Shown in pieces: positions 45,178-54,589 of a DNA stretch of 64,000 nucleotides. Source of the DNA: Fimbriimonadaceae bacterium (lineage in GTDB: Bacteria; Armatimonadota; Fimbriimonadia; Fimbriimonadales; Fimbriimonadaceae); the NCBI GenBank assembly GCA_019187105.1, contig JABAQM010000001.1, positions 2,262,734 to 2,326,733 of the forward strand. Direction: 5' to 3'. Below the pieces are notes generated by a model. It was not told the DNA's origin. It did no database searches and worked only from the letters and a program-made list of their open reading frames with translations. The first letter of the stretch is position 1. Every line of letters begins with the position of its first letter. Made by a program: the position numbers and the translations under genes.

Positions 45178-46188
45178 ATGGCACTGCGCATTGGCATCAA
45201 CGGATTTGGACGTATCGGCCGCCTATCGCTGAGGGCGATGCTGGAACGATACAAGGGGGTTTTCGACGTGGTCGCCATCAACGACCTGGTCGATACGCGG
45301 ACCAATGCGCACCTTTTCAAGTACGACAGCGTTTACGGCCCCTTCAACGGAGTGGTCGAGCATGACGAGTCGTCCATCACCGTGGACGGCGACCGGTTCA
45401 AGGTCTTCGCCCATACCGATCCGGGGTCGATTCCCTGGGACGAGGCAGGGGTCGACATCGTCATCGAGAGCACGGGTCGATTTACCGATGCAACCAAGGC
45501 CGTCGACCACCGCAAGCGCGGCGTGAAGAAGGTCGTGATATCGGCTCCCGCCAAGAACGAGGACGTGACCATCGTTCTCGGTGTGAACGACGAGATGTAC
45601 GATCCCGCCCGCCACCACGTCATCTCCAACGCATCCTGCACGACCAACGGACTGGCTCCCGTCGCCAAGGTGATGCATGACCGGTTTGGCGTCCAAAAGG
45701 GCCTCCTGACCACTGTGCATGCTTACACGAACTCCCAGAGCACGGTCGATACCGCCAAAAAGGATGTGCGAGATGCACGCGCGGCGGCGTTGAACATCGT
45801 TCCGAGCAGCACGGGCGCGGCGAAGGCGGTCGGCCTGGTTATCCCCGAGCTGAAGGGCAAATTTACCGGCATGGCGTTTCGGGTTCCGACCCCGACCGTG
45901 AGCGTGGTCGACTTCACCGCCCTGCTATCGCGAGAGGCCACTCCCGAGGAGATCAACGCCGCGATGAAGGAGTATGCCGACGGCCCTCTTAAAGGGATCA
46001 TGGAGTACACGGAGGAGGAGCTCGTGAGCACCGACCTTCGCGGCAACCCGCATTCGTCGATCTTCAGCGCGGTCGATACGGTGGGACTGGGAGACTTGGT
46101 GAAGGTCGTCGCGTGGTACGACAACGAATGGGGTTACAGCTGCCGTGTCGCTGACATTTGCAAGTTCCTGGGCGACAACGGTCTGTAG
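45178..46188 (+). CDS. gapA: Glyceraldehyde-3-phosphate dehydrogenase
   Basis: This glycolytic enzyme oxidises glyceraldehyde-3-phosphate to 1,3-bisphosphoglycerate. The 336-residue protein has the NAD-binding [10 protein letters not shown], the catalytic cysteine C154 in SNASCTTN, and the C-terminal WYDNEWGYS motif. The second cysteine of the usual SCTTNC stretch is glycine here, a common variation with no effect on the catalytic residue. ATG at 45178 is chosen from the N-terminus of the family and the leaderless -10 box; a longer frame from 45043 overlaps the upstream gene. Confidence 0.97.
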   Translation: MALRIGINGFGRIGRLSLRAMLERYKGVFDVVAINDLVDTRTNAHLFKYDSVYGPFNGVVEHDESSITVDGDRFKVFAHTDPGSIPWDEAGVDIVIESTGRFTDATKAVDHRKRGVKKVVISAPAKNEDVTIVLGVNDEMYDPARHHVISNASCTTNGLAPVAKVMHDRFGVQKGLLTTVHAYTNSQSTVDTAKKDVRDARAAALNIVPSSTGAAKAVGLVIPELKGKFTGMAFRVPTPTVSVVDFTALLSREATPEEINAAMKEYADGPLKGIMEYTEEELVSTDLRGNPHSSIFSAVDTVGLGDLVKVVAWYDNEWGYSCRVADICKFLGDNGL

Positions 46189-46218
46189 GCGCGAGCGAAG
46201 CTGACCCTCCATCCCACC

Positions 46219-47220
46219 CTAGTGGTGGCTGTGGGCGTAGTGGTCGGCCAAGGCGTCGTTTCCGAAGTCCCCATCAAAGTCCCGCCATACGGTATGGATG
46301 TGGTTGGCCCGGTTCTGGGTGTTGTCGTACTCAATAAGGAAGGTCGAACCCTGGATACGATAGTAGTGACCGTCGCCAGGCGCTAACGACCCCATCCAAG
46401 CAAAGACGATGGACTTCTTGTCGATTTTGCCGAGTCTCCGCGCGCGTTCGTTCGGATGCTGGACTTCGGCGTGAATCGACACCAAACTCATCAGTGCTTT
46501 CTGCTGATTGGAATCGAGCTTGTCGTAGGGAATCCCGGTCCGATCTTGAATTGCCGCCTTACGGTCCATGCCGGTGAGGATCTCGCTCGGAGCCCGTTCG
46601 GAAACCACCGCCTGGCGCCGCTGTTCCGCACTCAAGCTGTTGACGAAAGCAAAGCCTAAGTCTTGCTCCTTGCCGAGGACGCGTTTACCCTTGTGCTCCC
46701 CGCTCCCAACCGTGGCAGGATTTGATCCAAGGAACTGCGGAGTCGAAGACGTTAGCTTGCCGTCGCGATAGGTGAAATTGAGGGATACGTGGTGCCCTTC
46801 GTAGCGCCAGCCCCAATCGCCTTCCAGGGACGGCTCGCCCCAGAACGCAAAGACATACGCCTTGTCGTCGCGAGAGGCGTTTTGGCCCTCCAACTCGAAG
46901 AGGACGGCTTCAAGGATGCGGATGTCCTCAACCTTGTGATAACCCGATTCGCCGATCGCAGCCTTCAATAAGCCTGCCGCGAGGCTTACCTGCTTGACGT
47001 CGAGGTCGGAAAGGTGCGCACCCTGCCGAACGGCCGGCACGTATTGCCACCGACTCCGCAGGTCACTGGTGAAGGCGAAGATAGCCTTCCTTCGCTGGTC
47101 GGCGGTCAGAGCCCCAAGGAATGCCTTGGCCGCCGTAACCGTCGCCTTCGCGTCAGGTTCGGCTGGTTGCTGCATGGATGAACCGAGCGCGAGGGCGGCG
47201 ATGAGGATTCCCTTGATCAT
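46219..47220 (-). CDS. DUF3500 family secreted protein
   Basis: The 333-residue protein has a signal peptide (MIKGILIAALALGSSMQQ) and the DUF3500 domain, seen in RKAIFAFTSDLRSRW, the GDWGWRYEGHHVSLNFTYRD block, TPQFLGSNPA and WRDFDGDFGNDAL near the C-terminus. The family function is unknown. The start at 47220 is chosen over 47229 because TAAAAT lies exactly 7 bases before it. It converges with gapA, with 30 bases between. Confidence 0.88.
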   Translation of the reverse strand: MIKGILIAALALGSSMQQPAEPDAKATVTAAKAFLGALTADQRRKAIFAFTSDLRSRWQYVPAVRQGAHLSDLDVKQVSLAAGLLKAAIGESGYHKVEDIRILEAVLFELEGQNASRDDKAYVFAFWGEPSLEGDWGWRYEGHHVSLNFTYRDGKLTSSTPQFLGSNPATVGSGEHKGKRVLGKEQDLGFAFVNSLSAEQRRQAVVSERAPSEILTGMDRKAAIQDRTGIPYDKLDSNQQKALMSLVSIHAEVQHPNERARRLGKIDKKSIVFAWMGSLAPGDGHYYRIQGSTFLIEYDNTQNRANHIHTVWRDFDGDFGNDALADHYAHSHH

Positions 47221-47227
47221 CGCCGCC

Positions 47228-47233
47228 ATTTTA
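47228..47233 (-). promoter_or_regulatory. -10 box TAAAAT, leaderless
   Basis: On the minus strand TAAAAT is 7 bases before the ATG at 47220. It overlaps the alternative upstream ATG (47229), which supports the inner start. Confidence 0.55.
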
Positions 47234-47240
47234 CGCCGGG

Positions 47241-48344
47241 TCAGTCGTATTGGATCGAGATCGTTTGCTCGACCGAGAACCCGTCCGGGGTCGACGCCTT
47301 GACCACCACCTTTTGGGGCCCCCGCCCATCCCCGACGCGATAGAAGCGGATCTTGACGTTTTCGGAGCCGTTGACGGCCAGCTTGACCGTCTTCGGTTTG
47401 GCCGGCTCCATCAAGCTCAGTATCCGGGTGTCGAAGGGAACGACCTCGACGGTGACATCGCCGGCGTATCCGTTGAGGGAGGTCACCTTGGCCATGCAGA
47501 TGCCGCTGTCATGGGGCCTGATCCCCAGGTTGGCTGGTTCGAGTTCGAGCAGAACCTTGCCCGGCAAGCCTTCAGACGTCGTAAACTCCACCACGCCGGC
47601 CCCGCGGCCCCTCTTGGTTGTGGGGTCGTACAGGATCAACAGCACCGAGCCGCCGGAACAGCTTTCAGAAGGCGCGATGTCAATCTCCTTTTCAGTAACG
47701 CTGTTTGCCGGAATCCTGCAAGGGTTGTCCCCGGTAATGCCCGTTCCGAAACTCTCGCCAGAGACAATATCAATGCCCTGGAGTACGGTGGCATCGGCTG
47801 CATCCGTTGACGTTACATTGAACTTGACTCTGCTGGATTGGCCCCGCACAAGGTTGACCGGGCTTTGGACGGCGGAGACCTGAAGCGAGCCGTCCACGGC
47901 GGCGGGGCGGAATTCGTCCTGAACGGTGTAGGTCACCAGTCTGTCACCGACCATTGCCTGGAGCGCATGGCCTTTAGGGTTCGTGCGCTTGATCGTGATC
48001 GTAAGACGGAGACTGTCGGGAGCGGCAGTGGTTGGTGTGATGGTCATGCCAACCTCCTCTGAGGGAACCGCGGACTCTTTGTCGAAGGTCACCGTGGCTG
48101 CGCCCGGGGGTTCGACATCTGCAACGAAGCCGAATGTATCGGTGGGCGCCTCGCCCGGCAGGGGCTGCGACGACACCTTTGCGCGATGGGCTTCGTTCGG
48201 ACGCAGGAAAGGAGGGTCGTCGTTAACGGTCACCAACTGGACGGTCTGTGTTTCAAGATCGGGAAGCGTTCCGCTCCCACCACACGCGACAATGACGATG
48301 ATGAGTGGCGAAAACGGCCACCATTTCTGGATCATCTTCCTCAT
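47241..48344 (-). CDS. Lipoprotein of unknown function
   Basis: The 367-residue protein has a lipobox IVAC (C21) and then beta-rich, probably Ig-like domains with hydrophobic alternation and few catalytic-type residues. A C-G pair (DNPCRIPANS, SESCSGGS) could form a disulfide. I recognise no family. TACACT lies exactly 7 bases before the ATG at 48344, so the start is well supported. It ends 7 bases before the -10 region of the DUF3500 gene. Confidence 0.75.
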   Translation of the reverse strand: MRKMIQKWWPFSPLIIVIVACGGSGTLPDLETQTVQLVTVNDDPPFLRPNEAHRAKVSSQPLPGEAPTDTFGFVADVEPPGAATVTFDKESAVPSEEVGMTITPTTAAPDSLRLTITIKRTNPKGHALQAMVGDRLVTYTVQDEFRPAAVDGSLQVSAVQSPVNLVRGQSSRVKFNVTSTDAADATVLQGIDIVSGESFGTGITGDNPCRIPANSVTEKEIDIAPSESCSGGSVLLILYDPTTKRGRGAGVVEFTTSEGLPGKVLLELEPANLGIRPHDSGICMAKVTSLNGYAGDVTVEVVPFDTRILSLMEPAKPKTVKLAVNGSENVKIRFYRVGDGRGPQKVVVKASTPDGFSVEQTISIQYD

Positions 48345-48351
48345 AACCTCA

Positions 48352-48357
48352 AGTGTA
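48352..48357 (-). promoter_or_regulatory. -10 box TACACT, leaderless
   Basis: On the minus strand TACACT is exactly 7 bases before the ATG at 48344. Confidence 0.5.
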
Positions 48358-48454
48358 GGGAGAGGTTTCAGCGCGGACCGGGACTAATGACTTGCGGCAA
48401 TAGGCCCAATTTGCGGGATGATCTGTCGGCGGGACCGCGAAACCGTGCCGAACT

Positions 48455-48724
48455 TTAGATGTTATACGTCGGCTTCTTCAGCCAAGCCTTGGGGATTGGC
48501 TTGAGGCCGCTAACGACGGCTGCAAATTCGGGGGACTTGAGAACCTTGGTCGAAACCGTCATGCGAACCCGGCCGTGGGGAGTTTGGATCGTGACGACCT
48601 GCAGGTTAGGCAGCTGCACTCGATTCTTCTTGGGTGCTCGGAATTTCCATGCGCCCGAGTGTCGGTGCCGGATGTGCTTGGCGTTATTCGCCTTCTTGCC
48701 GCTAACTTGACAGATGTTCGCCAT
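48455..48724 (-). CDS. rpmB: 50S ribosomal protein L28
   Basis: L28 is a small large-subunit ribosomal protein. The 89-residue product starts ANICQVSGKKANNAKHIRHR, the family N-terminus, and includes NLQVVTIQTPHGRVRMTVST. It is slightly longer than the usual 62-78 residues. ATG at 48724 has a GAGG Shine-Dalgarno sequence 7 bases upstream, and TATCAT at 48748-48753 (minus) is a likely -10 box, so this gene has a short ordinary leader, unlike the leaderless genes nearby. Confidence 0.94.
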   Translation of the reverse strand: MANICQVSGKKANNAKHIRHRHSGAWKFRAPKKNRVQLPNLQVVTIQTPHGRVRMTVSTKVLKSPEFAAVVSGLKPIPKAWLKKPTYNI

Positions 48725-48802
48725 GGAAACCTCGAAGTAACCTTCAGATGATACTCGGTCGGCCGGTGCAGATTCAAGGCCTGGTTCTGGTAAACCCGTC
48801 AG

Positions 48803-49960
48803 ATGCCGCTTTCCGACTGGATTGAATTCCGCCACGATCTTCACCGCCATCCTGAAATCGCGTATGAGGAGGAGCGGACTTCCCAGCGGATAAAAGAGGA
48901 GCTCTCAAGGCGGAATATTGAACATAAAGGCGGGTGGGCCGGTGGCACGGGCGTCGTTGGCTGGATTCCGGCGACGCGCGACAAAGCTCCGACCATTGCG
49001 CTTCGCGCGGACATCGACGCCCTCCCGATTCTCGAGAACTCCGGCGTGCCCTACACCTCGACGATTCCGGGACGCATGCATGCCTGCGGGCACGACGGCC
49101 ATACCGCGATCCTGCTGGGCGTCGCTGAAACGCTGCTCGGCCAAGACGACCGCCCCAACAACATCCAGTTGATCTTTCAGCCGGCCGAAGAAGGGGGCGC
49201 CGGCGCCAAGAAGATGTGCGACGAAGGCGTCTTGTCAGGCGAGGCGTTCGGTCACCGGGTCGAGAAGATTTTCGGGCTCCACGGCTGGCCGGCGGCCCCG
49301 CTCGGCACCGCCCACTCCGCCCCTGGCCCGTTTATGGCCTCGGCCGACCAGTTCTGGATCACTGTGGAAGGTGAGGGTGGCCACGCCGCCGCTCCCCACC
49401 TCGGTATCGATCCGATCGTCGTCGCGGCCCAAATCGTGACCTCGCTGCAAACGATCTCTTCGCGCGTCTTCGATCCAACCGAGGCTGTGGTGGTTACCGT
49501 CGCCCAGTTCAACGCCGGCACCACCACCAACGTGATTCCCCGAACCGCCGAGCTGGCGGGTACGGTTCGGACCCTCACGGCGGCAAGCCGGGACCTGGCG
49601 GAGCGCCGTGTGCGCGAAATCGCAAACGGCATCGCCGCATCGCTTGGGGCAAGGGTTTCCATCACCTATGAGCGCAACTACCCCGTTACCCACAATAACG
49701 CCGCCGCTTACGAAACCTGGAAGTCGGTGGCGACAAGTGTGGTTGGTCAAGAGCGGGTCTTCCGCAACGAACGTCCCACGATGGGTGCGGAGGACTTCAG
49801 CTTTTACGGCGACCATGCCGAAGCGTGCTTCTGGTTCCTTGGCCTGTGCCCCCCGGACCGGGACGGATATCCGAAGCTCCATGCCGATGACTTCGACTTT
49901 AACGATTCCGCCATCGAGACTGGCGTTCGGGTGATGACCGCGCTGGCGAAGCTGGCGTAG
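48803..49960 (+). CDS. M20 family amidohydrolase/aminoacylase
   Basis: This zinc-dependent peptidase-family M20D amidohydrolase probably removes acyl groups from N-acyl amino acids (hippurate hydrolase or N-acetylcysteine deacetylase-like). The 385-residue protein has RHDLHRHPEIAYEEERTS, LRADIDALPI, the metal-binding MHACGHDGH, QPAEEGG with the catalytic glutamate, and LHGWP, then TMGAEDFSFY near the C-terminus. A TAAACC box lies 6 bases before the ATG. The exact substrate is not determined. Confidence 0.9.
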   Translation: MPLSDWIEFRHDLHRHPEIAYEEERTSQRIKEELSRRNIEHKGGWAGGTGVVGWIPATRDKAPTIALRADIDALPILENSGVPYTSTIPGRMHACGHDGHTAILLGVAETLLGQDDRPNNIQLIFQPAEEGGAGAKKMCDEGVLSGEAFGHRVEKIFGLHGWPAAPLGTAHSAPGPFMASADQFWITVEGEGGHAAAPHLGIDPIVVAAQIVTSLQTISSRVFDPTEAVVVTVAQFNAGTTTNVIPRTAELAGTVRTLTAASRDLAERRVREIANGIAASLGARVSITYERNYPVTHNNAAAYETWKSVATSVVGQERVFRNERPTMGAEDFSFYGDHAEACFWFLGLCPPDRDGYPKLHADDFDFNDSAIETGVRVMTALAKLA

Positions 49961-49965
49961 CCCGG

Positions 49966-49971
49966 TAAACT
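49966..49971 (+). promoter_or_regulatory. Possible -10 box TAAACT before yajQ
   Basis: TAAACT lies 10 bases before the ATG at 49982, part of the recurring GTAAACTC sequence found before several genes here. Confidence 0.45.
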
Positions 49972-49981
49972 CGTTTGAAGA

Positions 49982-50476
49982 ATGGCCGACAAGGAATTCT
50001 CATTCGACATCGTCTCCCGCGTCGATCAGCAAGAGGTCAAGAACGCGCTCGACCAGGCCCAAAAGGAGTTCGCCAACCGATACGATTTCAAGGGCTCGAA
50101 GTGCGACATTCAGGTCGAGAAGGACAACATCACGCTCGTCGGCGATGACGACTTCAAGCTAAGCCAAGTCCGCGACATCGTTTTCAGCAAGCTGGTGAAA
50201 CGCGGCGTAGACGCCCGGGCCATCGACTACACCAAGCCGGAACCGGCCGCCGGAACGACGCTGAAGCAAAAGGTCCAGTTCAAGGAGGGGATTCCTCAAG
50301 ACCAGGCCAAGGCCATCATCAAGCAGATCAAGGACAAGGGGCTGAAGGTCAATGCCCAGATCCAGGGCGAAGAGCTGCGAGTTTCAAGTAAGAGCAAGGA
50401 TGACCTGCAAAAGGTCATCACATTCGTGAAGGGGCTCGACTTGCCCTTCGCCGTCGACTTCGTGAATTATCGCTAG
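49982..50476 (+). CDS. yajQ: YajQ family nucleotide-binding protein
   Basis: YajQ (DUF520) proteins are small cytoplasmic nucleotide-binding proteins; some bind cyclic-di-GMP. The 164-residue product matches over its whole length: FSFDIVSRVDQQEVKNALDQ, NRYDFKGSKC, and the C-terminal LPFAVDFVNYR. It is probably monocistronic, 57 bases ahead of the RemA-like gene. Confidence 0.95.
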   Translation: MADKEFSFDIVSRVDQQEVKNALDQAQKEFANRYDFKGSKCDIQVEKDNITLVGDDDFKLSQVRDIVFSKLVKRGVDARAIDYTKPEPAAGTTLKQKVQFKEGIPQDQAKAIIKQIKDKGLKVNAQIQGEELRVSSKSKDDLQKVITFVKGLDLPFAVDFVNYR

Positions 50477-50533
50477 ATTATTGGCAGTCGCATCCAAGGC
50501 AAAACCCGGTACCCTTACAGGAGCGGTTCCAGT

Positions 50534-50815
50534 TTGCCAATGCCCATGCCTCCCGTCTTGAACGTCGGCTTCTACAACTATGTCGTTGCCGACAAGATCA
50601 TCGCCCTCGTCAGCAGCGAAAGCGCGCCGATGCGACGATTGATTCAGACCCTGCGCAAGAGCGGCAAGCTCATCGACGCTACCCAGGGCAGGCGGACCAA
50701 GTGCGTGATCTTTACCGAGGGCGACGCCGTCGTTCTCTCCGCCATTTCCCAAGAGACCCTCTCCAAGCGCTTAAGCACGGGCGAAGCGGGAGAGATGGTT
50801 GGTGATGAAGAGTAA
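50534..50815 (+). CDS. RemA/DUF370 family protein
   Basis: This 93-residue protein belongs to the RemA (DUF370) family, a DNA-binding regulator of extracellular matrix genes in Bacillus. The core [20 protein letters not shown] and [20 protein letters not shown] are diagnostic. The start is TTG at 50534, with AGGAG 10 bases upstream; ATG at 50540 or 50546 is also possible. It overlaps the mreB start by 11-17 bases, so it heads the mreBCD operon, an unusual place, as remA is more often next to gmk. Confidence 0.88.
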   Translation: MPMPMPPVLNVGFYNYVVADKIIALVSSESAPMRRLIQTLRKSGKLIDATQGRRTKCVIFTEGDAVVLSAISQETLSKRLSTGEAGEMVGDEE

Positions 50816-51869
50816 CGGCCACCAATTTGGCTGGTTGGCATGGTTCAGCCGATTCGGTAAGGATATCGGCATCGACCTTGGCACCGCGAATACCCTGGTG
50901 CATGTCCGGGGCCAGGGCATTATCCTGCGCGAACCGAGCGTGGTCGCGATCGACAAGAAGAACAACCGAGTCCTCGCCGTTGGCGAAGAGGCCAAGCGGA
51001 TGCTGGGACGAACGCCGGCGTCGATCGTGGCGACCCGGCCGCTGAAGGACGGCGTCATCGCCGACTACGAGCAGACAGAGCGCATGCTGCGCGATTTCAT
51101 CCGCAAAGCCGCACGGCGCCGCACCCTATTCTGTACGGTGGTCGTGGGTATCCCAAGTGGTGTCACCGAGGTGGAGCGCCTCGCGGTAACCGAAGCTGCC
51201 CAGAAGTCGGGGGCTAGCAAGGCTTACGTCATCGAGGAGCCCATGGCAGCGGCGATCGGCGCGGGATTGCCCGTTGACGAGCCAGTCGGCAACATGATCG
51301 TGGATATCGGGGGTGGGACCACCGAGGTTGCGGTGATCTCGCTCGCCGGCATCGTACATTCCAAGTCGATTCGGGTTGCGGGTGACGAGATCGACGAGGC
51401 GATCGTCAATTACGTCCGCCGGGCCTACAGCCTCTTTATCGGAGACAGAACCGCCGAGAACGTCAAGATTGAAATCGGCAGCGCATTCCCTCTGATGCAG
51501 GAGATGTCGATCACGGTGAAGGGTCGCGACCTCGTAAGCGGACTTCCTCGTAGCGCGATCCTGACCTCAGAGGAGGTACGGACGGCGATATCTGAGCCCT
51601 TGAATGCCATTGTCGAAGCCGTCAAGCTCACGTTGGAGGCGACGCCGCCCGAGTTGGCTGCCGACATCATGAATACCGGGATCGTCCTCGCTGGCGGAGG
51701 CGCTCTCCTTCGCGGAATCGATCGCCTGATCACTCAGGAAACGGGGATGCCGGTGGTGATTGCCAACGAGCCCCTTGATTGCGTAGCCATTGGAACCGGC
51801 AAAATGCTTGAAGCTATGCACGAGAACCGCCGGATTCGCGAAATGCTGGAGCGCTCGAGCCGAGGATAA
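50805..51869 (+). CDS. mreB: Rod shape-determining protein MreB
   Basis: MreB is a bacterial actin homologue that forms membrane-bound filaments directing cell-wall synthesis. The 354-residue product has the phosphate-binding [20 protein letters not shown], the second phosphate loop [13 protein letters not shown], and the adenosine motif [17 protein letters not shown] (50799), GTG (50802) and ATG (50805) are adjacent in-frame starts; ATG is reported. mreC follows after 3 bases. Confidence 0.96.
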   Translation: MKSNGHQFGWLAWFSRFGKDIGIDLGTANTLVHVRGQGIILREPSVVAIDKKNNRVLAVGEEAKRMLGRTPASIVATRPLKDGVIADYEQTERMLRDFIRKAARRRTLFCTVVVGIPSGVTEVERLAVTEAAQKSGASKAYVIEEPMAAAIGAGLPVDEPVGNMIVDIGGGTTEVAVISLAGIVHSKSIRVAGDEIDEAIVNYVRRAYSLFIGDRTAENVKIEIGSAFPLMQEMSITVKGRDLVSGLPRSAILTSEEVRTAISEPLNAIVEAVKLTLEATPPELAADIMNTGIVLAGGGALLRGIDRLITQETGMPVVIANEPLDCVAIGTGKMLEAMHENRRIREMLERSSRG

Positions 51870-51872
51870 CCT

Positions 51873-52673
51873 TTGTCAAAGGTCGCGACATGGCTATGGT
51901 TCCCGTTCCTGGCCGCCCTAGCTATTGGTCTCGGTCGCGTGCAAAACAATGCTCGCAACCACCGACGGCTGGACCCAGTTTCTCGATTCGTCCAGACGAC
52001 GGTCTATCCGACGGCTGGCCTGCTCAGTTCCTTCAGCCGATGGCTGTCCGACATCGGACTCGGGATCACTTCGGCGCCAGCCCTTAGGCAAGAAAACGAG
52101 CGGCTCCGGGCCATCGCCCAAGCCGCCGAACAATATGTCGCGCGGGAGAGGCTGTGGGCGCAGGACTACCATGCCCTTCGCAAACTCAGCGGGTTCCAAG
52201 CACCCCTCCAGCGCAAGCGAATTCCCGCCAGGCCGATCGATTACTTCTCGCTGGAAAACCGGATGACTCTGTCGGTTGGAAAGAACCGCGGCGTCAAGCC
52301 TGGCCTGGCGGTGGTGACCTCGCAGGGCCTGATCGGCGTCGTTCAGGTGGTCGACGAAACGACTTGCCAGGCGATCCTCATTTCCTCCCCAGCCCTTAAG
52401 GTCGGCGCCATGGCGCTGCGCGAGCCGCCTTTGGTCGGCATCCTGCGTGGCCAAGGGCTCGAAACGATGCTCCTCGATTATCTGCCGGCCAATGCGAAGG
52501 TGGAGACCGGGGATTGGGTCGTCACCAGCGGCTATTCGGCAACGGTACCCCGTGGCATCGTCATTGGCCGCATCGTTCAGATCGAGCAGGACCCCTTTTA
52601 TGGCGCGACCCGGGCGCGGGTGTATCCGAGCGCAACCGTTGGGCAGGCCGCCGAGGTCTACATCCTGCTATGA
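51873..52673 (+). CDS. mreC: Rod shape-determining protein MreC
   Basis: MreC is a bitopic periplasmic protein linking MreB to the elongation machinery. The 266-residue product has an N-terminal transmembrane helix (TWLWFPFLAALAIGLG), a coiled coil near residues 70-105 (LRQENERLRAIAQAAEQYVA) and two beta-barrel domains with NRGVKPGLAVVTSQGLIGVV. The start is TTG at 51873 with GAGG 7 bases upstream. Its stop overlaps the mreD start (ATGA). Confidence 0.94.
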   Translation: MSKVATWLWFPFLAALAIGLGRVQNNARNHRRLDPVSRFVQTTVYPTAGLLSSFSRWLSDIGLGITSAPALRQENERLRAIAQAAEQYVARERLWAQDYHALRKLSGFQAPLQRKRIPARPIDYFSLENRMTLSVGKNRGVKPGLAVVTSQGLIGVVQVVDETTCQAILISSPALKVGAMALREPPLVGILRGQGLETMLLDYLPANAKVETGDWVVTSGYSATVPRGIVIGRIVQIEQDPFYGATRARVYPSATVGQAAEVYILL

Positions 52674-53158
52674 GCCGCGGGAAGGTCGTGCTTCTGTCCG
52701 CGATCCTTCTGTACCTTGCCGCTGCCTTCCAGTCGGGCTGGTGGAACCAATGGGTAGTCATCGGTTGCCAGGTCGATGCGTTCCTTATCCTCACCGGTGT
52801 CCTGTCAGTCCGCCTGGGATCTCCGGGGGCAGGGCTGTCAGGCTTCCTGGCCGGCGTGGTACAGGGTGCCATGGCAGGCGCCAACCTCACCCACTACGCG
52901 CTAAGCCGCTTGATTGCGGGAGCCGCGACTTCCTGGGTCGCCAGGATCCTCGGTCAAAAGTCATGGGCTGTCGCGATGGCGTCGATCGGGATCGCAACCC
53001 TCCTGGGGCAGATATTGCTTCTCTTCCTGGCCGCGCCAAGCAACATCTCGGGTTACTTGGTCGAAACGCTGAAGACTGTCGCCATTAACGTCGTCATCGG
53101 TGCGGGCGTTCATGGCGTGCTGAATCGTTTCTGGCCCCCACTCGAGAGCAGGGACTGA
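52670..53158 (+). CDS. mreD: Rod shape-determining protein MreD
   Basis: The 162-residue integral membrane protein has about five hydrophobic segments and lies directly after mreC with an ATGA overlap. Sequence motifs are weak, as is usual for MreD, so the call relies on topology, size and position. Its end is followed by a nested hairpin (53199-53238) that may end the operon. Confidence 0.85.
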   Translation: MSRGKVVLLSAILLYLAAAFQSGWWNQWVVIGCQVDAFLILTGVLSVRLGSPGAGLSGFLAGVVQGAMAGANLTHYALSRLIAGAATSWVARILGQKSWAVAMASIGIATLLGQILLLFLAAPSNISGYLVETLKTVAINVVIGAGVHGVLNRFWPPLESRD

Positions 53159-53170
53159 GCCGGAGCAGAC

Positions 53171-53190
53171 TCAAATTGGCCATAATTTGA
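53171..53190. promoter_or_regulatory. Palindromic operator-like site upstream of gdhA
   Basis: TCAAATT (53171-53177) and AATTTGA (53184-53190) form perfect 7-bp inverted arms with a 6-base spacer, 72 bases before the glutamate dehydrogenase start. It contains TAATTT, a possible -10 box. It may be a regulator site. Confidence 0.4.
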
Positions 53191-53198
53191 AGCAGCAA

Positions 53199-53238
53199 CG
53201 GACACCGGCGTTCGTCGTCGAAATCGACTTCGTGTCCG
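53199..53238 (+). other. Nested hairpin between mreD and gdhA
   Basis: CGGACAC (53199-53205) pairs with GTGTCCG (53232-53238), and inside it GTCG-AAAT-CGAC (53217-53228) forms a second stem. It could terminate the mre operon or act in the gdhA leader. There is no U tract. Confidence 0.4.
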
Positions 53239-53261
53239 CCAAACGCAACTGAATTTCGGAC

Positions 53262-54515
53262 ATGAGCGGACATATCAACGTTTTAGACATGGCGCGCGAG
53301 CAACTCGCGGACGCTGCCCGGTATCTCGATCTCGATCCCGGCCTTCATGCTGTTCTCGCCAAACCGAAGCGGCAGGTCGTCGTAAATTTCCCGGTCGTCA
53401 TGGACAATGGCGAAGTCGAGGTCTTCGAGGGCTACCGCGTTCAGCACAACACCTCCCGAGGTCCGACCAAGGGTGGCATTCGGTACCACCCGGACGTCGA
53501 CCTCGATGAGACAACCGCCCTGTCGATGTGGATGACCTGGAAGACGGCCGTTGCCAATATTCCCTATGGTGGAGCGAAGGGCTCGGTCAAGGTCAACACC
53601 AAGAAGCTAAGCAAGCGCGAGCTTGAAAAGCTCACTCGACGTTTTGCTTCGGAGATCAATATCGTCATCGGTGAGCGGGGCGACATCCCCGCGCCCGATA
53701 TCGGCACCAACGGGCAGGTCATGTCCTGGATCATGGACACGATCTCCATGCAGTGCGGCTACACCACGCCTGGAGTCGTCACGGGCAAGCCGATTGAGCT
53801 CGGTGGTTCGGAAGGACGCATCGAAGCGACCGGCCGTGGAGTCGTCGTCGCCATGGCGGAAGCGGCGAAGATGATGAACATGGACATCTCGCAGTCGCGC
53901 GTGGTTGTCCAGGGCTTCGGCAACGTCGGTTCGGTTGCGGCAAAGCTCGCCGAAGAGATGGGCGCCACCGTCGTCGGCATCAGCGACGCCCGCGGTGCGA
54001 TACACAATCCAAACGGACTGCCCATTGCCGACCTTTACCGGCGCTATTCGGGCCGTGACGGCGGGATCTGTGAGTATAAGGACTGCGACCAGATCAGCAA
54101 CGAAGAGCTCCTTGAGCTCGACTGCGACATCCTGATCCCTGCCGCAATCTCCGCCCAAATCCATCGCGACAACGCCGATCGGATCAAAGCCCGGCTGATC
54201 GTGGAAGGGGCCAACGGCCCAACCACTCCCGACGCCGACCATATCTTCAGCGACAAGGGCGTTTGGGTCGTTCCCGACATCGTTGCCAACGCCGGCGGCG
54301 TTATCGTGTCCTATTTCGAGTGGGTTCAGGACCTGCAAAACTTCTTCTGGGAGGAAGACGAGGTCAACGTAAAGCTGACTCGCATCATGCAGCGCTCCTT
54401 TGCCGATGTCGAAGCCATGATGCGGGCCCACAAGACCGATATGCGCACGGCTGCGCTTATCATCGGAGTCAAGCGAGTCGCCGACGCCACGACTACCCGC
54501 GGCATCTTCCCATAA
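53262..54515 (+). CDS. Glutamate dehydrogenase (Glu/Leu/Phe/Val family)
   Basis: This enzyme interconverts glutamate and 2-oxoglutarate with ammonia, with NAD(P). The 417-residue protein has QVVVNFPVVMDNG, RGPTKGGIRYHP with substrate lysine K70, K94, the catalytic K106 in PYGGAKGSV, DIPAPDIGTNG, and the nucleotide-binding VVQGFGNVGSVAA. Overall sequence is like the GudB/RocG class. It has its own upstream palindrome and hairpin, so it is probably regulated separately from mreBCD. Confidence 0.94.
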   Translation: MSGHINVLDMAREQLADAARYLDLDPGLHAVLAKPKRQVVVNFPVVMDNGEVEVFEGYRVQHNTSRGPTKGGIRYHPDVDLDETTALSMWMTWKTAVANIPYGGAKGSVKVNTKKLSKRELEKLTRRFASEINIVIGERGDIPAPDIGTNGQVMSWIMDTISMQCGYTTPGVVTGKPIELGGSEGRIEATGRGVVVAMAEAAKMMNMDISQSRVVVQGFGNVGSVAAKLAEEMGATVVGISDARGAIHNPNGLPIADLYRRYSGRDGGICEYKDCDQISNEELLELDCDILIPAAISAQIHRDNADRIKARLIVEGANGPTTPDADHIFSDKGVWVVPDIVANAGGVIVSYFEWVQDLQNFFWEEDEVNVKLTRIMQRSFADVEAMMRAHKTDMRTAALIIGVKRVADATTTRGIFP

Positions 54516-54589
54516 GCTTGGGTCACGGTGGGACGTCGTTCAAGAGATGAACGGGGTTGGCAGGGCAAAGCGTACAATAAAGTAAAGAT

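Noticed and set aside
45652-45657. Glycine in place of the second cysteine after the gapA active site
   Set aside because: The catalytic C154 is intact, and this position varies among functional enzymes.
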